A stretch of DNA of 64,000 nt from Galaxea fascicularis (lineage: Eukaryota; Cnidaria; Anthozoa; Scleractinia; Euphylliidae): positions 35,395,297 to 35,459,296 of the forward strand of contig OX419335.1 of assembly GCA_948470475.1 (NCBI GenBank), read 5' to 3'. Below, one piece after another: positions 1-11,321 of the stretch. Numbering within the stretch: position 1 is the stretch's first letter; every line of letters starts with the position of its first letter. Under the pieces are notes generated by a model that saw only the letters and a list, made by a program, of their open reading frames with translations, was not told the origin of the DNA and ran no database searches. The position numbers and the translations under genes were made by a program.

Positions 1-25
1 CGGTGATAATCTTGTTTTATTTCAG

Positions 26-3000
26 GTTATTGAAAAATTTGAGAAGTTACGCTCTCTTCTGACGCAACCATCAAACTTGCGAGTGCACGTGGCTGCTGAT
101 GTGAACAGATTACCAGCAAATCCCCACGTGCTATGGAAAACCAAGCTACTGCCCGACATTTCAGTTGCAGTACCCACCACGTGAGCCATTCTGTAGTCTC
201 CATTTGTTTTTTGATCAGAAAGAGACAGTTTCCACATTCTACAAAATTTAATGATATTCAAATCATTTTTTTCAACCGGAGAACACCAGTTTGTCTTTCG
301 CGTGTCGGATATACATCTATGCCACTTCGGTCAATCCTTCGATTTCTGTTAAACGTTTCATTGCGAATCCGCTGATCAGTGGAAACGCTGTGATGTATTT
401 TGCAGGGCCTCACTGAAAACCGCCTTTGGGCGACGTGGGTTTCCTGGTTAAATAAAAAAATATATATTATCATCATTATCATTACTATATTCCGCGAAAA
501 AAATATACCAACTGCACGATAGCCTGACTAGCTTGATCGCAGACAAATTGTCTGAAATTACGATCATGAAAACGGCCACTTAATGATACTACAAACGACT
601 AACGAAGGATATTCAGAGGAAGACTTGATTTTGATAATTTTCTCTGCAGTAAGCCTGAACAGAAATTGTTCAGTGAAGAGGCCTCTTACTTAAATTTGGG
701 TCTACAAAGACTGACTTAATCATGTATGAATTTTAGCACCTTTCTCAGTTTGGAGCTTTCAGTAACGAAGGAATTCAGACAATATACCAGCGAGTGGTTT
801 ATTATTCATTTTCCGTGTTCAGTCGCTCGTAGTCACTTTGATTTCGTGTTTAGACTGAATGGTGGCATTCAAAGGTTTTTTTTAATGGGAAACAGACTTG
901 TTTTCTCTTCTCCTTCTTTTTTTGTTTCATTTCTACCAGTATTTAACTTTTACTGCATTTCTTTTGCTGCGTTACAGTCTCCCTTCCGTCCAGAAATCCA
1001 GCTCTTTTTTGGCCAATAATCCATTTCACGGTAAAATAGTTGGTGTTGGATCAGTGGAGTCTTCATTTCTCTTCCAAGTTACTCGGTGTATCGATAGTTT
1101 TGATCATCCTGACCTCGCGCCCATTATGGTCTTCCTAGAATGTCTAACAACGCTAGAGGTAAGATGTAACCTCCTGCCGTTCCCCCCCTCCCCCTCCCCC
1201 TCCCCCCCCTCCGACTTTACTGCCTTTACTGATCGTTTGGACTCCTTTACGGAAATAAATTTGTTGTGATATCCCTGATATTGTTTTCAACAAATTTGCA
1301 AGCGTTCGCAAAAGCAAAATACAGGTCGGAGAAATGGAAAGAGGCCGAAAGAGAGAAAATCTGGTGGTAGAGCTAAGAAAACTATTTATTGGGTTAGTAA
1401 TATTAGGCGACCGCGAAACAAACCACGGCAAGACGGTTAATGAAGACATACACAAGAAAACGATGTACCATGAAAGTCAGCGTAAGGAGCCTGGTTGCTT
1501 TCGTCCAGTATCTGTTTGTTTCTCCCCCTATCACGACTTTCCTTTTATTTCCAATAGGGTCCGATATGGCGTCAAGTTCGAGGCTTGGGATTATCCTATG
1601 GTTACGCGTATGTATTTTTAGCTTTTGAAAATATTTGGCGTTTCAGATGGTTTTACAATTCGTTCTGTTTTTCTTTTCTGGGAATATTACTCCAGAACTG
1701 ACGACGCTAAAAAGTCTTGTGCATGGACCATTGCGTTTCGAAAGAAATTTCTGGAATTTTTTTGTAAACGGTAAACATTCTGGGCGTCGATTAAATTCAG
1801 TTACCCGATAAATAACCGATCACTGGCCTATTTTGTGTTTTCGTCTATCGATCTGCAACAGTTTGCAATAATTTGCTTGGCGTTACAACACATCTGTGCT
1901 TGACAGTCTCAGGAAAAGATCCGTTCCATGCCAGTCGAAAACAATTGTTTTTAAAAATTAATTGGTTTTTCCTGCCGGTTTCATACAACGCATATTTCTA
2001 TCTCGGATCAGTGATTTACGGTACATTATGTTGATCTGAACTTGTCAACACGGTTTTAACAAAATTGCACCTTTTAAAGATTAAAAAATATGTCGGAATA
2101 TTATTTCCCGCAATTGTTATTATTGTATTTTTCCCGTAGAGACCTCACTCTTAGTTAATAAGTAGTGTTGCTTGTTTCTCGTTTTTTTGATAGTTTTTCT
2201 TGTATTTGTAGAATACGCGTCAATCCCGAGAATGGTCTCCTTTATCTCCTCCTTGTCAAGTCAACGCATTTAGTGAAGGCTTACAAGAAAACCCAGGAAA
2301 TTGTTGTGAGTAAATTTGATACGAAGGTGTTATCTTAACCAAGAGATCAGGCGTTGCGTCAAACGTTACACCTTTAACTTACGATCGGCGCATTTGTGGA
2401 GAGAAGAAAAGGGCTGATAAGCGAAGAGCAGCAGCGTTTACAGACGTATGCTTCTGCTGTAATACAGAGGAACGGATACTGAGGACGTGATGGCATTTAC
2501 AGAAACTGTACAACAGTCTCTCTAAACGGTGGCTACTAAATTAATAAGAATTTTAAAAGCCCTTATGTGTGTTTACGTCAAACTAGCTAATTTCCCCATC
2601 GATCCTCGTTTTATTTGTAAATTTAAGCATGAACTAATTCCCATAGCAGCACAATCGAAATGAATACCCACTTGCGAACAGTATGCACGTTTAAGGGATG
2701 AGAAAAAATTTAGTGCAAACGAGGCTTGGTGGGGAATTTTAAACGTCAGACGTAATCATGCATAAGGGCTATTCGCCGAGCAGGTTTTGTTTACTCCGTT
2801 GGCAATAACAATTCAGTGAAGCACGGTCACAGCTACAACCTGTTGCAAAATTGTTGAGACACTCCCAACCAAAAACAGCTGTTCTTTCTTAGAATCGCTA
2901 CTGATAAGAAGGCTGTGAGATAAAGCACACCGCCCCCTCCCTCTCCTTCCGTCCAAGTTTAGAGCATGGTGTTATAGACCGCTCAAAACTTTGATAAGTG

Positions 3001-5883
3001 GGGGGGGGGGGGGGAGGAGGGAAGGGAGAGCGAAAGGTCAAGGAGACATTATTTTAAGCCCAAATCACGCTACAGTAACTTGATTGACCCATTGCAGTTA
3101 GTGATCACATAACACCTTGCTGGAGAGCAAAGTAGCACCTCTGACATCGAAACAAAGCAATTTAATTTTAACTTTAAATAATATTTCTTTGATTTGGATG
3201 TCCCAGTGCACAATTTGCTCTCCAGCAAGGTGTACTTTGTACCATAATACCACTAACTGCAAGGGCCTATTGGTTTTACAGCTGGTAGTAGTATTGAAGG
3301 TTTGACTGATTACTTAATTTCTATCTATGCGTGAGGTTTATGTTTTTGTGCTCTTGTGATCAGGAAAGCTACCTGTCTGGTGAAATGGTATTTGATGCCA
3401 GTGAACTGGAATCTGCCATCAGCAGTGTCATATTTGAGATCATTGAGCGGGAAAAGAGCGTCTCATCGGCAGCGTTCCAGGTCAGCACCAGTGAATATGT
3501 TTCCACAATTGCTTTATTTTGGTTGGATGCGTGGTCTTAGTGTTATTCCACGAGTGATAGAGAGTTGGAACCGTTTAAATTTTAAAACATTTTAATATAT
3601 ATTGGCAAAGAAAAAATCAAACAGACTGTATGTCTCGACACGGGAAAAGCTAAGGACTAATTATACCCCCTAGAATAGAGTAACGCTGCGCTTTTCTAGT
3701 TTCAAAAGCAGTATGGGTGTTGGCTGAATGGCCTGTCACATTGGTAAGACTAAAATATGTATAGTAGAAGCAGCGAAAGTATTGAATGAAGTTTTCGTTT
3801 CTGGCTTAATAAAACTCTCTTAACTCGTTTAAAACTTTTTTTTTTCAGAGTCTGATGTCCCAGTTTCGCGGTGTATCCCCTGACTATAACAGGTTTGTGT
3901 GTGACGTTAAAGCGTCTTTTCGTGGTATTTTATGTAATGTTTACAATATGAGCGGCATTGTTGTATCACTATTTACGCCGAGACTTTGTAGTTGTGGTAC
4001 AACACTGACGCAAATATTGTTAACTACTTATTCAACAACAGCATTCTGTGTTCAGATTCATCGATCGTATTTGTAGTACAAGATATTTAAACATAGAAAA
4101 TCGAGCCAAAAGTTTGTGTAGATCAAGAGAGTATTGTATCAAATATACAGCCATTGATTAATAAAACATTTTCTTTGTTTTTCCTTTATTAATTATTAAT
4201 CTGTTGAATAAGAGAAATTCCAGTGTGCGGACACTGATTTAATTGGCCTCAGTCAATGTGTGAACCTTCTAAAATGTGGAGGAATAATACCCTTCGGCTT
4301 GTCCATTCTACATTGTCACTTTTATTGTGTGGTGATTGGTTAAGAGGGCTCGAAATACCGGAAAATTATACCATGTAGCTGTTTTGCGATTTAGATTTAT
4401 CTGCACTGCGTGAATACTCTTCTTCAAATTTCCATTAACTGATACAACTGGCGTCTTATAATTACGATCACGGCGCGAAAACCTTTTATCATCTTTCCCA
4501 CTTTATGGAGCCCCATTCTCATTATCTTAACAAATAATAATTTGCCCTTCTGTAAAGCTTCTCGAATGGCTTGGTAATCCCTGTCTGGAGTTTTCTCTCA
4601 GTTTTTTGGAAGAAAGATCATCGAAAAATCTAATGCATGGCGTCGTCATATTCAAGTTATAATGTTCAAAGCTGTTTTAAAAATCTCACACATGGAGTGG
4701 CAGATGTTGTTCTATGTCGTGAAGATGTTGGAACGTTCGATTTCAATTTCGTTGATCCTTCTAAAATTTTATAGTTGAAATCTTTATTAATTAAAAACAC
4801 CATAATTTTACCGTCTTATCTCATGTTGTCCATATCGCCACTTTACTTCCACTCTTCCTATACTGAATGTCTCTTCCATAGATCTCTGTTGACCAAGATC
4901 TCCCAGGTGTCTCTTGCTGACCTGATCAGTGTGGGGCAAAAGTATGTTGCACCCCTGTTCGATCCCACTCGTTCCTCAATTGCCGTATGCTGCCATCCAT
5001 CCAAAGTAGACGAGATAAAGAAAGAGTTCAGCAGGTGAACGTAATATACTAGTAACAAGTGTGGGAAATAATGCGCTGGATAAGATCCAAGGCAGCAAGT
5101 TAAGGCGATGTGTCCTAATGCAGAAGTGCTTTTTCTTGGTTTTTTATTATGCGGAACAGGCAGATTTCAGCAACGGCAGTTGGAATCTAAAAAAAAATTG
5201 GGTTAGCCGCGACGCATTTTTCAGATTTAATTTGCCATGGAAAGTCCTTCGATGCCTTTAAACACGTAATCGATGCATTTTTTTCCAAATTCATCTACAT
5301 CTACATCTACATAGTTTCAGCACTCGGCAAACTCCACGTTGACGTACGGCTTTTTATGTGCGTGGTCCCATACGCCATAAGCCTTTTTGGGATATCTCTC
5401 CAAGCCGGCCACTTGCTGAATAGGACAGATCACAAGGGTAAATATAGGGGTAGTCACAGCCGGGGTTCGTTTCGTCCCTAGTGGTTCTTTAACGTCCCAC
5501 GGAATCAATTATGAAGAGTTTTGAGACGGGGCCTACGGTTTATCGTCCTTATTCGAGAAGACTAGAAAGTCCAACCATTTGGAGATGTCATTAGGAAGCA
5601 CTTTCTCCTCAGTAATTTAAAGACCCTGAGTGTTGGTCCGACCGTTGTTTGAACCCACTACCTCCTATTTGCAGTCTTTTCATCCTCTTGCTAAGGATTT
5701 ATCCCGGGATTTATCCACCGAGTGATTAACTGTAGATGGCTAGAGATTGAAACTAAATACCCAATAAGTGAAGTATGCTTCATTTTCGATTGCTAACAAA
5801 CGATGCTCGTCTCTGTTTTCAGTATCAACAAACCGCTTAATGTGGTCAAATCTTTGGAAGAAGAATTCACTTGGACTAGTTAG
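26..5883 (+). CDS. M16-family metallopeptidase-like protein, C-terminal part (5' end outside window)
   Basis: Eight exons join in one frame: 26-180, 978-1158, 1558-1607, 2212-2305, 3364-3480, 3849-3892, 4882-5034 and 5823-5883 (stop TAG 5881-5883). All have AG acceptors and GT donors, and phases match at every junction, giving 284 residues. Stretches such as GPIWRQVRGLGLSYGY, SFDHPDLAPIMVFLECLTTLE-like text and YVAPLFDPTRSSIAVCCHPS resemble the C-terminal half of M16 (insulinase/pitrilysin) proteins of the C. elegans C05D11.1 type. The zinc-binding HxxEH motif sits in the N-terminal half of this family and is not in the window, so catalytic competence cannot be judged. AATAAA at 6308-6313 is a possible poly(A) signal. 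Introns hold a LINE tail, a MITE and poly-C/poly-G runs. The exon structure is well supported; the subfamily name is an inference from remembered family text. Confidence 0.85.
400..482 (+). repeat. LINE-like 3' tail fragment
   Basis: The text AGGGCCTCACTGAAAACCGC, CTTTGGGCGACGTGGGTTTC then TTAAATAAA and an ATT/ATC-rich tail is repeated in diverged form at about 12473-12520. A conserved 3' end followed by an A/T-rich microsatellite is typical of truncated CR1/L2-type LINE insertions. It lies in the first visible intron of the M16-like gene. Family assignment is an inference. Confidence 0.45.
1180..1213. repeat. Poly-C/CCCT low-complexity run
   Basis: C-rich tract (runs of C broken by single T) in an intron of the M16-like gene. 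A matching G run of about 18 lies at 3000-3017 in a later intron. Both are simple-sequence tracts with no coding potential and will be prone to sequencing and assembly error. Confidence 0.8.
3092..3262. mobile_element. Inverted-repeat element (MITE-like), intronic
   Basis: Arms at 3092-3132 and 3213-3262 are inverted copies: the left begins TTGCAGTTAGTG and contains ACACCTTGCTGGAGAGCAAA; the right contains TTTGCTCTCCAGCAAGGTGT and ends CACTAACTGCAA. There is no transposase inside, consistent with a non-autonomous DNA element. No target-site duplication was identified with confidence. Confidence 0.65.
5283..5735 (-). mobile_element. tRNA-derived SINE, minus orientation, between exons 7 and 8 of the M16-like gene
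   Basis: Read on the minus strand this is a diverged copy of the SINE at 54861-55319. Shared features are a B-box-like GGGTTCAAAC (5647-5656), the CCAACACTCAGGGTC stretch, the run that reads GACTTTCTAGTCTTCTCG, GGACGATAAACCG, and GGGACGTTAAAGAACCA. It ends in a (GTAGAT)n tail at 5291-5312. The A-box half (near 5715-5730) is displaced by an insertion relative to the other copy. The element lies inside the last intron of the M16-like gene. Confidence 0.7.
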
Positions 5884-6504
5884 AAGGCAGGCCCTTGTCA
5901 CGTCGCTTCAATGTCACACACCGGTTACCCATTCGTCTGTTTACAGTGGAATCATTGTGTATTCTTTATCATTCAAGACAATAAGACAAAGGAAATAGTT
6001 ATTAATTCTGGTATGAAAGTCTTGCCACTCGAAAGTCAATGACCATCAGTCGGCTGGTACCGCCATTGCAAAAATTTGAAACGAAACTAACTTACGTAGT
6101 TCTTTCTTCAATTGCCTCTTATTTTCAATTCCTGTTGGGTTTGAAGGCCAAAGTGAAATTCAGCTGGTCTGCTGTATCTCTGATTAAATGTCTACTGGAT
6201 CTAAATTTATCCATTCCGAACTGTAAGAGAATTGCTTGTTGATGATATCGCTCAGGCGCCGAGCAGCCGAGCCCGTTTTCTCATCGAGAAACACAGCCTT
6301 ATTAATGAATAAATCTCATTCAAGGAAATAAGATTAGTCAGGAACGAATCGATAAATGTGTCACGCACCCTTGTGTCGGCAGTTTTTATGTTATTGGCCT
6401 GAGAGTGCCGAGAATATTGTTGCTGAAAATCACTTGTAATGCAACATAACTGATGTTCTTAAACTGCTCACTTCGAAATTCTTTCTTTAGCCTGCTAGAC
6501 GGCA

Positions 6505-6782
6505 TTCTTAAGCCCGCCGCACACGTGAGGAAAGAGCTGAGCAAAATTCCTCGCGAGGCAGTTAGCTCAGCCGTTTCCTCACGTGTGCGGCAAATTTTCG
6601 GTGAGAAATTCGCCTCACGAGGCCGTGAGGACAATATCAAACATGTTTGATATTTTCCTCATCGCCTCACGAAGCGAATTTCTCACCGTAGATTTGCCGC
6701 ACGCGTGAGGAAACGGCTGAGCTAACTGCCTCGCGAGGAATTTTGCTCAGCTCTTTCCTCACGTGTGCGGCGGGCTTTAGAA
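6505..6782. mobile_element. Long near-perfect palindrome (fold-back MITE)
   Basis: A 278 bp inverted repeat centred at 6643/6644 on ATCAAACATGTTTGAT. Each arm of about 135 bp carries, from the outside in, AAGCCCGCCGCACACGTGAG, AAAGAGCTGAGCAAAATTCC, TCGCGAGGCAGTTAGCTCAG and GTGAGAAATTCGCCTCACGA, matched by the other arm with few mismatches. There is almost no loop. No coding capacity and no clear target-site duplication. It lies about 620 bp downstream of the M16-like stop codon. Confidence 0.8.
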
Positions 6783-8507
6783 CTGATCATCTGTTAACTG
6801 TTTAAGGAAGAATTTGCGTCTTAAGGAAAAGATGACCAGTAACGTTTTGAAGTGTTGTGTTGACATTTTGTTTTCTTAGAGCTCGGCGGTAAGAAGATGA
6901 TACCCACTGAAACTTGCGCTCATTTTCTCGCCGTTTTGAAAGTATTTAATTTCCTTACTAGAACTGGGTTGAAACCTCTAACAGAATTTAAATTTCGACA
7001 TATAGGCACTCATTATATGCAGCGTTCCAGGTCTATGGGAACTTCCTAGGTAAAGATGTTCTTGTTATCTGTTGTTGTCAACAGCTATACGTCACATTTG
7101 CAAACAAAGCTAATGGAGCTTGGTGAACAGGGCTTCATCATCGTTTCGCTACTGTGGCCTTCACTCAGTGAGGTCTTTTAACCCGTAAACTCACAGGAGT
7201 TATTAACTTGTAATTTCTCGTCTTAATTTCCATACATTACAAAGCAAACAGGTGATGAGAATAGATTGGAGGAGGGTTATCACGATGGAACACCAATTCT
7301 CTTAACTAATTTATAAGGAAATGTGTGGCGGCTTGAAGGGAGAATTGCTAATCAGATCTTGGGAGTTAAACGGTTAACGGCTCGTTTGCGGCCAAACGGT
7401 GCCCAAGGTCCTGGGCGAGGTTCGTCTGAGGGACATTGTGGTGTTCGGCGCGGAGGAATCAGTTTTAGAAGATGTCTAACCGTTCTGAAATTGAAGCAAC
7501 AGTGTAGGCACAACCTTAGAGACCCATTGTCACTTTCCATCGTGCACCGCAGGCCAACAATCGAATCGTGGACCACGAAACTCTTCAGACGCTGTAAGGG
7601 CAAGAAAGGTTTTAAGCAACCACCTCCGTCGCGCAATTTACTTTCAATTTTGGTCACCTGTATTGGTAAAAAATATGCGTACCGTATAGTTTACGAGAAT
7701 TTTCGCTTTGTGGTGTGATGGAAACCAATTTTGATCGTCACTCGAACTTTTCAGAATTCGGTGGAGCGATACCGCCCAAGGCTCGAGGTCGGCATTTAGT
7801 GAAAGTTTGGCTACAAGAGTTCAGTTTACAGCTTATGCAAGGAGAAGAAAGGCTATTCAGGGTTTGACAAAAACACCAACAACGAATTTGCTGAATTTCT
7901 GTTGCATCGTACGATCATACAAGGTTGTCTTCAATGGTCGGCTGTGATGACTACAAGTTCGAAGAAGCGACGCGGTCAAAGTTTCTGCTTATCGCCAGAA
8001 CAAGTGGCAAGTCAGTAGTGTTCCTAGTGGAAGTTCTTTGCATTTCAGTTTAGTGTATCAGGTTGTATTTCGTCACAATAAAGTGATCATAAGATTGTCG
8101 GCCGTTATTTGTGTTGTCTGCAAACAAATGAACAATGGGCAGAGCATGACGGGAAGTGACAATGGGTCTTTAATAGAGAAAAAGAAATTGTACTCTGAGT
8201 TTCGGCAACTCTGTTGAACAAGCCGTCAGCATTAATGTTGCTTCGCCGACCACAACCAACAAGTAAAACTGAATGCCATGCCTGTAACTTACTCAACTTC
8301 GTTCCCAAAGCCTCTCCTCTTCCTTGAACCGGGGGGTCTAAATCCGCTAGCAAAATTGGACCGGGGATCTAAATCCACAGGGGGTTCAAATTCGCTGTGA
8401 CAATGGCTTTATTGTTTTTTATGTTCTTTCTTTTCTGTTGAATTTTAGTCACCAACTTCAACCTACGTGATTGCATGATGACTGGTGTAAAAGAGATTTG
8501 CGGAAGG
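6783..8507. other. Spacer, no gene recognised
   Basis: No exon chain was found. Open frames at 7323-7718 (+) and 7352-7657 (-) overlap each other and lack recognisable motifs; the GC content is locally a little higher here, which by itself lengthens random frames. Nothing else is supported. Confidence 0.5.
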
Positions 8508-8648
8508 GTGAAATAAAAAAGTCCATATTCGGGGTTCCCATAGACTTCAAGCGTGATTAAAGAATTGTATGCCTCGTTAATATATACCACTTTGCATTTG
8601 AAGCGTGAAATAAAAAAGTCCATATTCGGGGTTCCCATAGACTTCAAG
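8508..8648. repeat. 44-bp direct repeat, period 97
   Basis: The same 44 bp (GTGAAATAAAAAAGTCCATA through CCCATAGACTTCAAG) occurs at 8508-8551 and 8605-8648 without mismatch. The second copy abuts the MITE starting at 8649. The text between the copies (TTAAAGAATTGTATGCCTCG) recurs diverged near 8926-8946, so a larger local duplication is likely. Confidence 0.85.
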
Positions 8649-8828
8649 GCACGGTTGTTCGAAAGGCGATTAACGCTAATCCAAGGTGATATTCTGCAAA
8701 ATTTGAAATCAGAAGAAACTAATCCTGAAAACAAAGCACAACAAACTTTCCCCCAAAAGTTAGAAAACTGAAACTAAAGTTTACGCTAACCCTGGATTAA
8801 GTTAATCGCCTTTCGAACAACCGGGCCC
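8649..8828. mobile_element. MITE, GGTTGTTCGAAAG family, copy 1
   Basis: Terminal inverted repeats: left GGTTGTTCGAAAGGCGATTA at 8653 onward, right TAATCGCCTTTCGAACAACC ending near 8822, with outer GGCACGG/CCGGGCCC. Internal GATATTCTGCAAAATTT and CAATCCTGAAAA-like text is shared with the copy at 40584-40822. Non-autonomous; no ORF of note. Confidence 0.8.
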
Positions 8829-11321
8829 AAGCGATTAGCTTCGATTCTGCCCAAACAAAATAAGAAAAAAGTTTGCTTCAGCCTTGAAACTTCCTTATAA
8901 AGATGGTCATAAAACAACGGCGTTATTAAAGAATTGTACGCCTCGCTAATTTCTCAAAAATGGAACCCCTTCCATCAAAGATTTGGCCGAGTGTCAAATT
9001 TTGACAAAGCCCTTTCTTGTTGAGCAGTGACCGTAAAGAAAAATAGACTAGCGAAAAACCGTGTCACGGTTGGTAAACACCAAAAAACTTATTCCGTTTC
9101 AGTGACGGGGCCAATACAAATGAATCATGTAGCACATTCTTTTATGCATCAGAAGTCTTTCGTATTCAAAGACGCGAAAAAATCTATTTGTTTGAGTGTG
9201 TCACGCTTCACTTCGGATATCGGCGTTTAGACGACTTTATTGGCAAGGGTTGTATGATATTTTGTGTCAAAAGTCTCGCTAAGTTCCTTTGGTTGAAGAT
9301 TATTTGAGAAAATCGCATGATATACCTACAATAGAGGTAAGCGTAGATTCAACTTATCTATTATGAAATGATCGACTACATAATTTTGAAGAAAGGAAAT
9401 ACTTTGAGTGTTTTCAGTCATGAATGATACCTTGTGGATAACCATAGTGATTAATTTTCTCCTGCAAACTTTACTGAAAAATTCCAAAAATCCCGTCAGG
9501 AGATTGAATGGCAAAGCAATCAAAATAGGTCAAAAACATAGAAAAGTGGTGCGTTGTTCGGTATAAAGAACAAGATTGCAGTGTATTTCAAGTCAGCCGT
9601 AAAAAAAAAATCGTCCGCTAGATTAGCTCGTTCATGCTGATTAATTTTATCTTAAACGTATATGACACGATTTTCCTGGTATTCTAAACCGTAACTCGGA
9701 AACTTCCTTGAGCCGTTCTCTTAAACCACTATAGCTATTGTAATTAAAAAGAAAATGCGTAAGAGCTTTCCTGATTGAATGCTCAAATGATATGTGTGCG
9801 CGTGAACCATAAACATCTCGGTACTCTTTTCAGCTTAAAAACAGTTGCAATAAACAAAAGTCGTAAACTGTTGAGGTACGATCAGTTCTTCTCTAAACTT
9901 ACTGAAAAGGTACAGTAGTATGAAGAATTTCAAATAAATAACCACAAACAACAAAAATTAAAGTGAAAACTAAACAAATGTTATTGCGTGGAACCTATAC
10001 TTCATCTTAGATATCATGATATATTTTGTTTATGCGGTTTGCTCCTTGTCATTTGCATAGTCACTCACCCCACACCGTTAACTTGCATTTTTAGCTGGCA
10101 GGAAACGTTATGGATTACTTAGAAAAGCGCGCGAGGACGCTACCCTCATGTAACGAGCGAGAAAAAAATTGGTACCAGAAAAGAATGAGAGTTTGCTCAA
10201 TAGTACATATTGGGGCTTGATGCTGTTTCTAGAACGGCCGCCGTTACATATGTTTTTTCAATAAAGAGTTATACGTTCCGCTTGATAAAACGGCGTCTTG
10301 ATATTGGTTCTGAGATCAACCGAGACTGGGCGTCGTCGCTGGATTGCATTATTATGCACCCCTGGAACTGACCACGTTCGCAGTATGATGTTTACAAATA
10401 GTTTAATGATCTGATGCAGAGAAATGCTCTGTTTTCATTTTTTTTACGGCAAGAGTGGAAGACAAGATTTTAGCGAGGCCTGTTCAAGAATGGTGCTCAG
10501 AGGACAGTTCTAAGCTTCGTTAATTAGCACCAGATAAACGTTTGCACACCCGGCCTTCCAATAACCGCTCACGCGAAAATATTTTTTTTTTTTAGATAAA
10601 CATTCTAGAGAGACAAGTGAAAAATGCCAAACCTTTTCTCACCTTTAACTTCTAGTCGGCATTTTCTCTCTAATGACTAGCTGAGTTGAGAAGTATTCCT
10701 ATCCGATAATGATTATCAAAAACTGGTACCGAAAATTTGTATTTCAATAAAGTAACTTGCGAGTCGCGAGTTTCTCAGAAAGCCGCTGTATCGGGAGCCT
10801 GGGAGAGTGTTATCTCCGAGTCTTATTATTCCTGATAGCATTCTTTTTGTCAGTATTGGAGCAGTATATTTTCATGCAAAGATTTTTCAACCCGACCTTG
10901 TCATGCGCATCTTGTGTGCGCAATATTCTTTTCTGGTTGCTGTCCCTTGTGCAGTGGAATGTACTTTGCTAGCTATTCCCACTGAAATTTCGCTGGTTTG
11001 CTCACTTTCTCTTTTGATACCAAATTTTGCACATGTGCTGGAATTTCGGGGTTGTCAAGTTGTTCGCGCTGGTGGAATTGAAGCTTTCGCAGATCAAATG
11101 AACAACACGCGAGATTGCCGTTCTTCAGAGTCCATTCCGTTCCTCCTTTTCTGTCACGTGATTTCTCTTGGAGACGCTGAAGGCCTTGTTGATTGTTGAA
11201 GACGAAGTGAAGTTGTTAACGAAGACTGCTCATTTTAAGAGTACAAAGTGGATTTTTGCTGCTTCCACGAACGTCAAAGCCTTGCCGACTTGCTTAAAAT
11301 GTGGAGTGAAGACAATACTTG
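8829..11321. other. Spacer upstream of the SHIPPO-like gene, no gene recognised
   Basis: Only short chance frames were seen. An open frame of 130 codons at 10807-11199 has no recognisable family features and runs through what is probably promoter or 5' UTR sequence. Frequent A/T runs (for example 10441-10446 and 10569-10584). No repeats with clear boundaries were found here. Confidence 0.45.

Noticed and set aside
7323..7718. 131-codon + frame and the 101-codon minus frame opposite
   Set aside because: They overlap antiparallel in slightly GC-richer spacer, with no motif, no splice partner and no recognisable protein.
10807..11199. 130-codon open frame upstream of the SHIPPO-like gene
   Set aside because: No family features. 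It ends before an in-frame stop that precedes the chosen ATG; probably untranslated leader or promoter.
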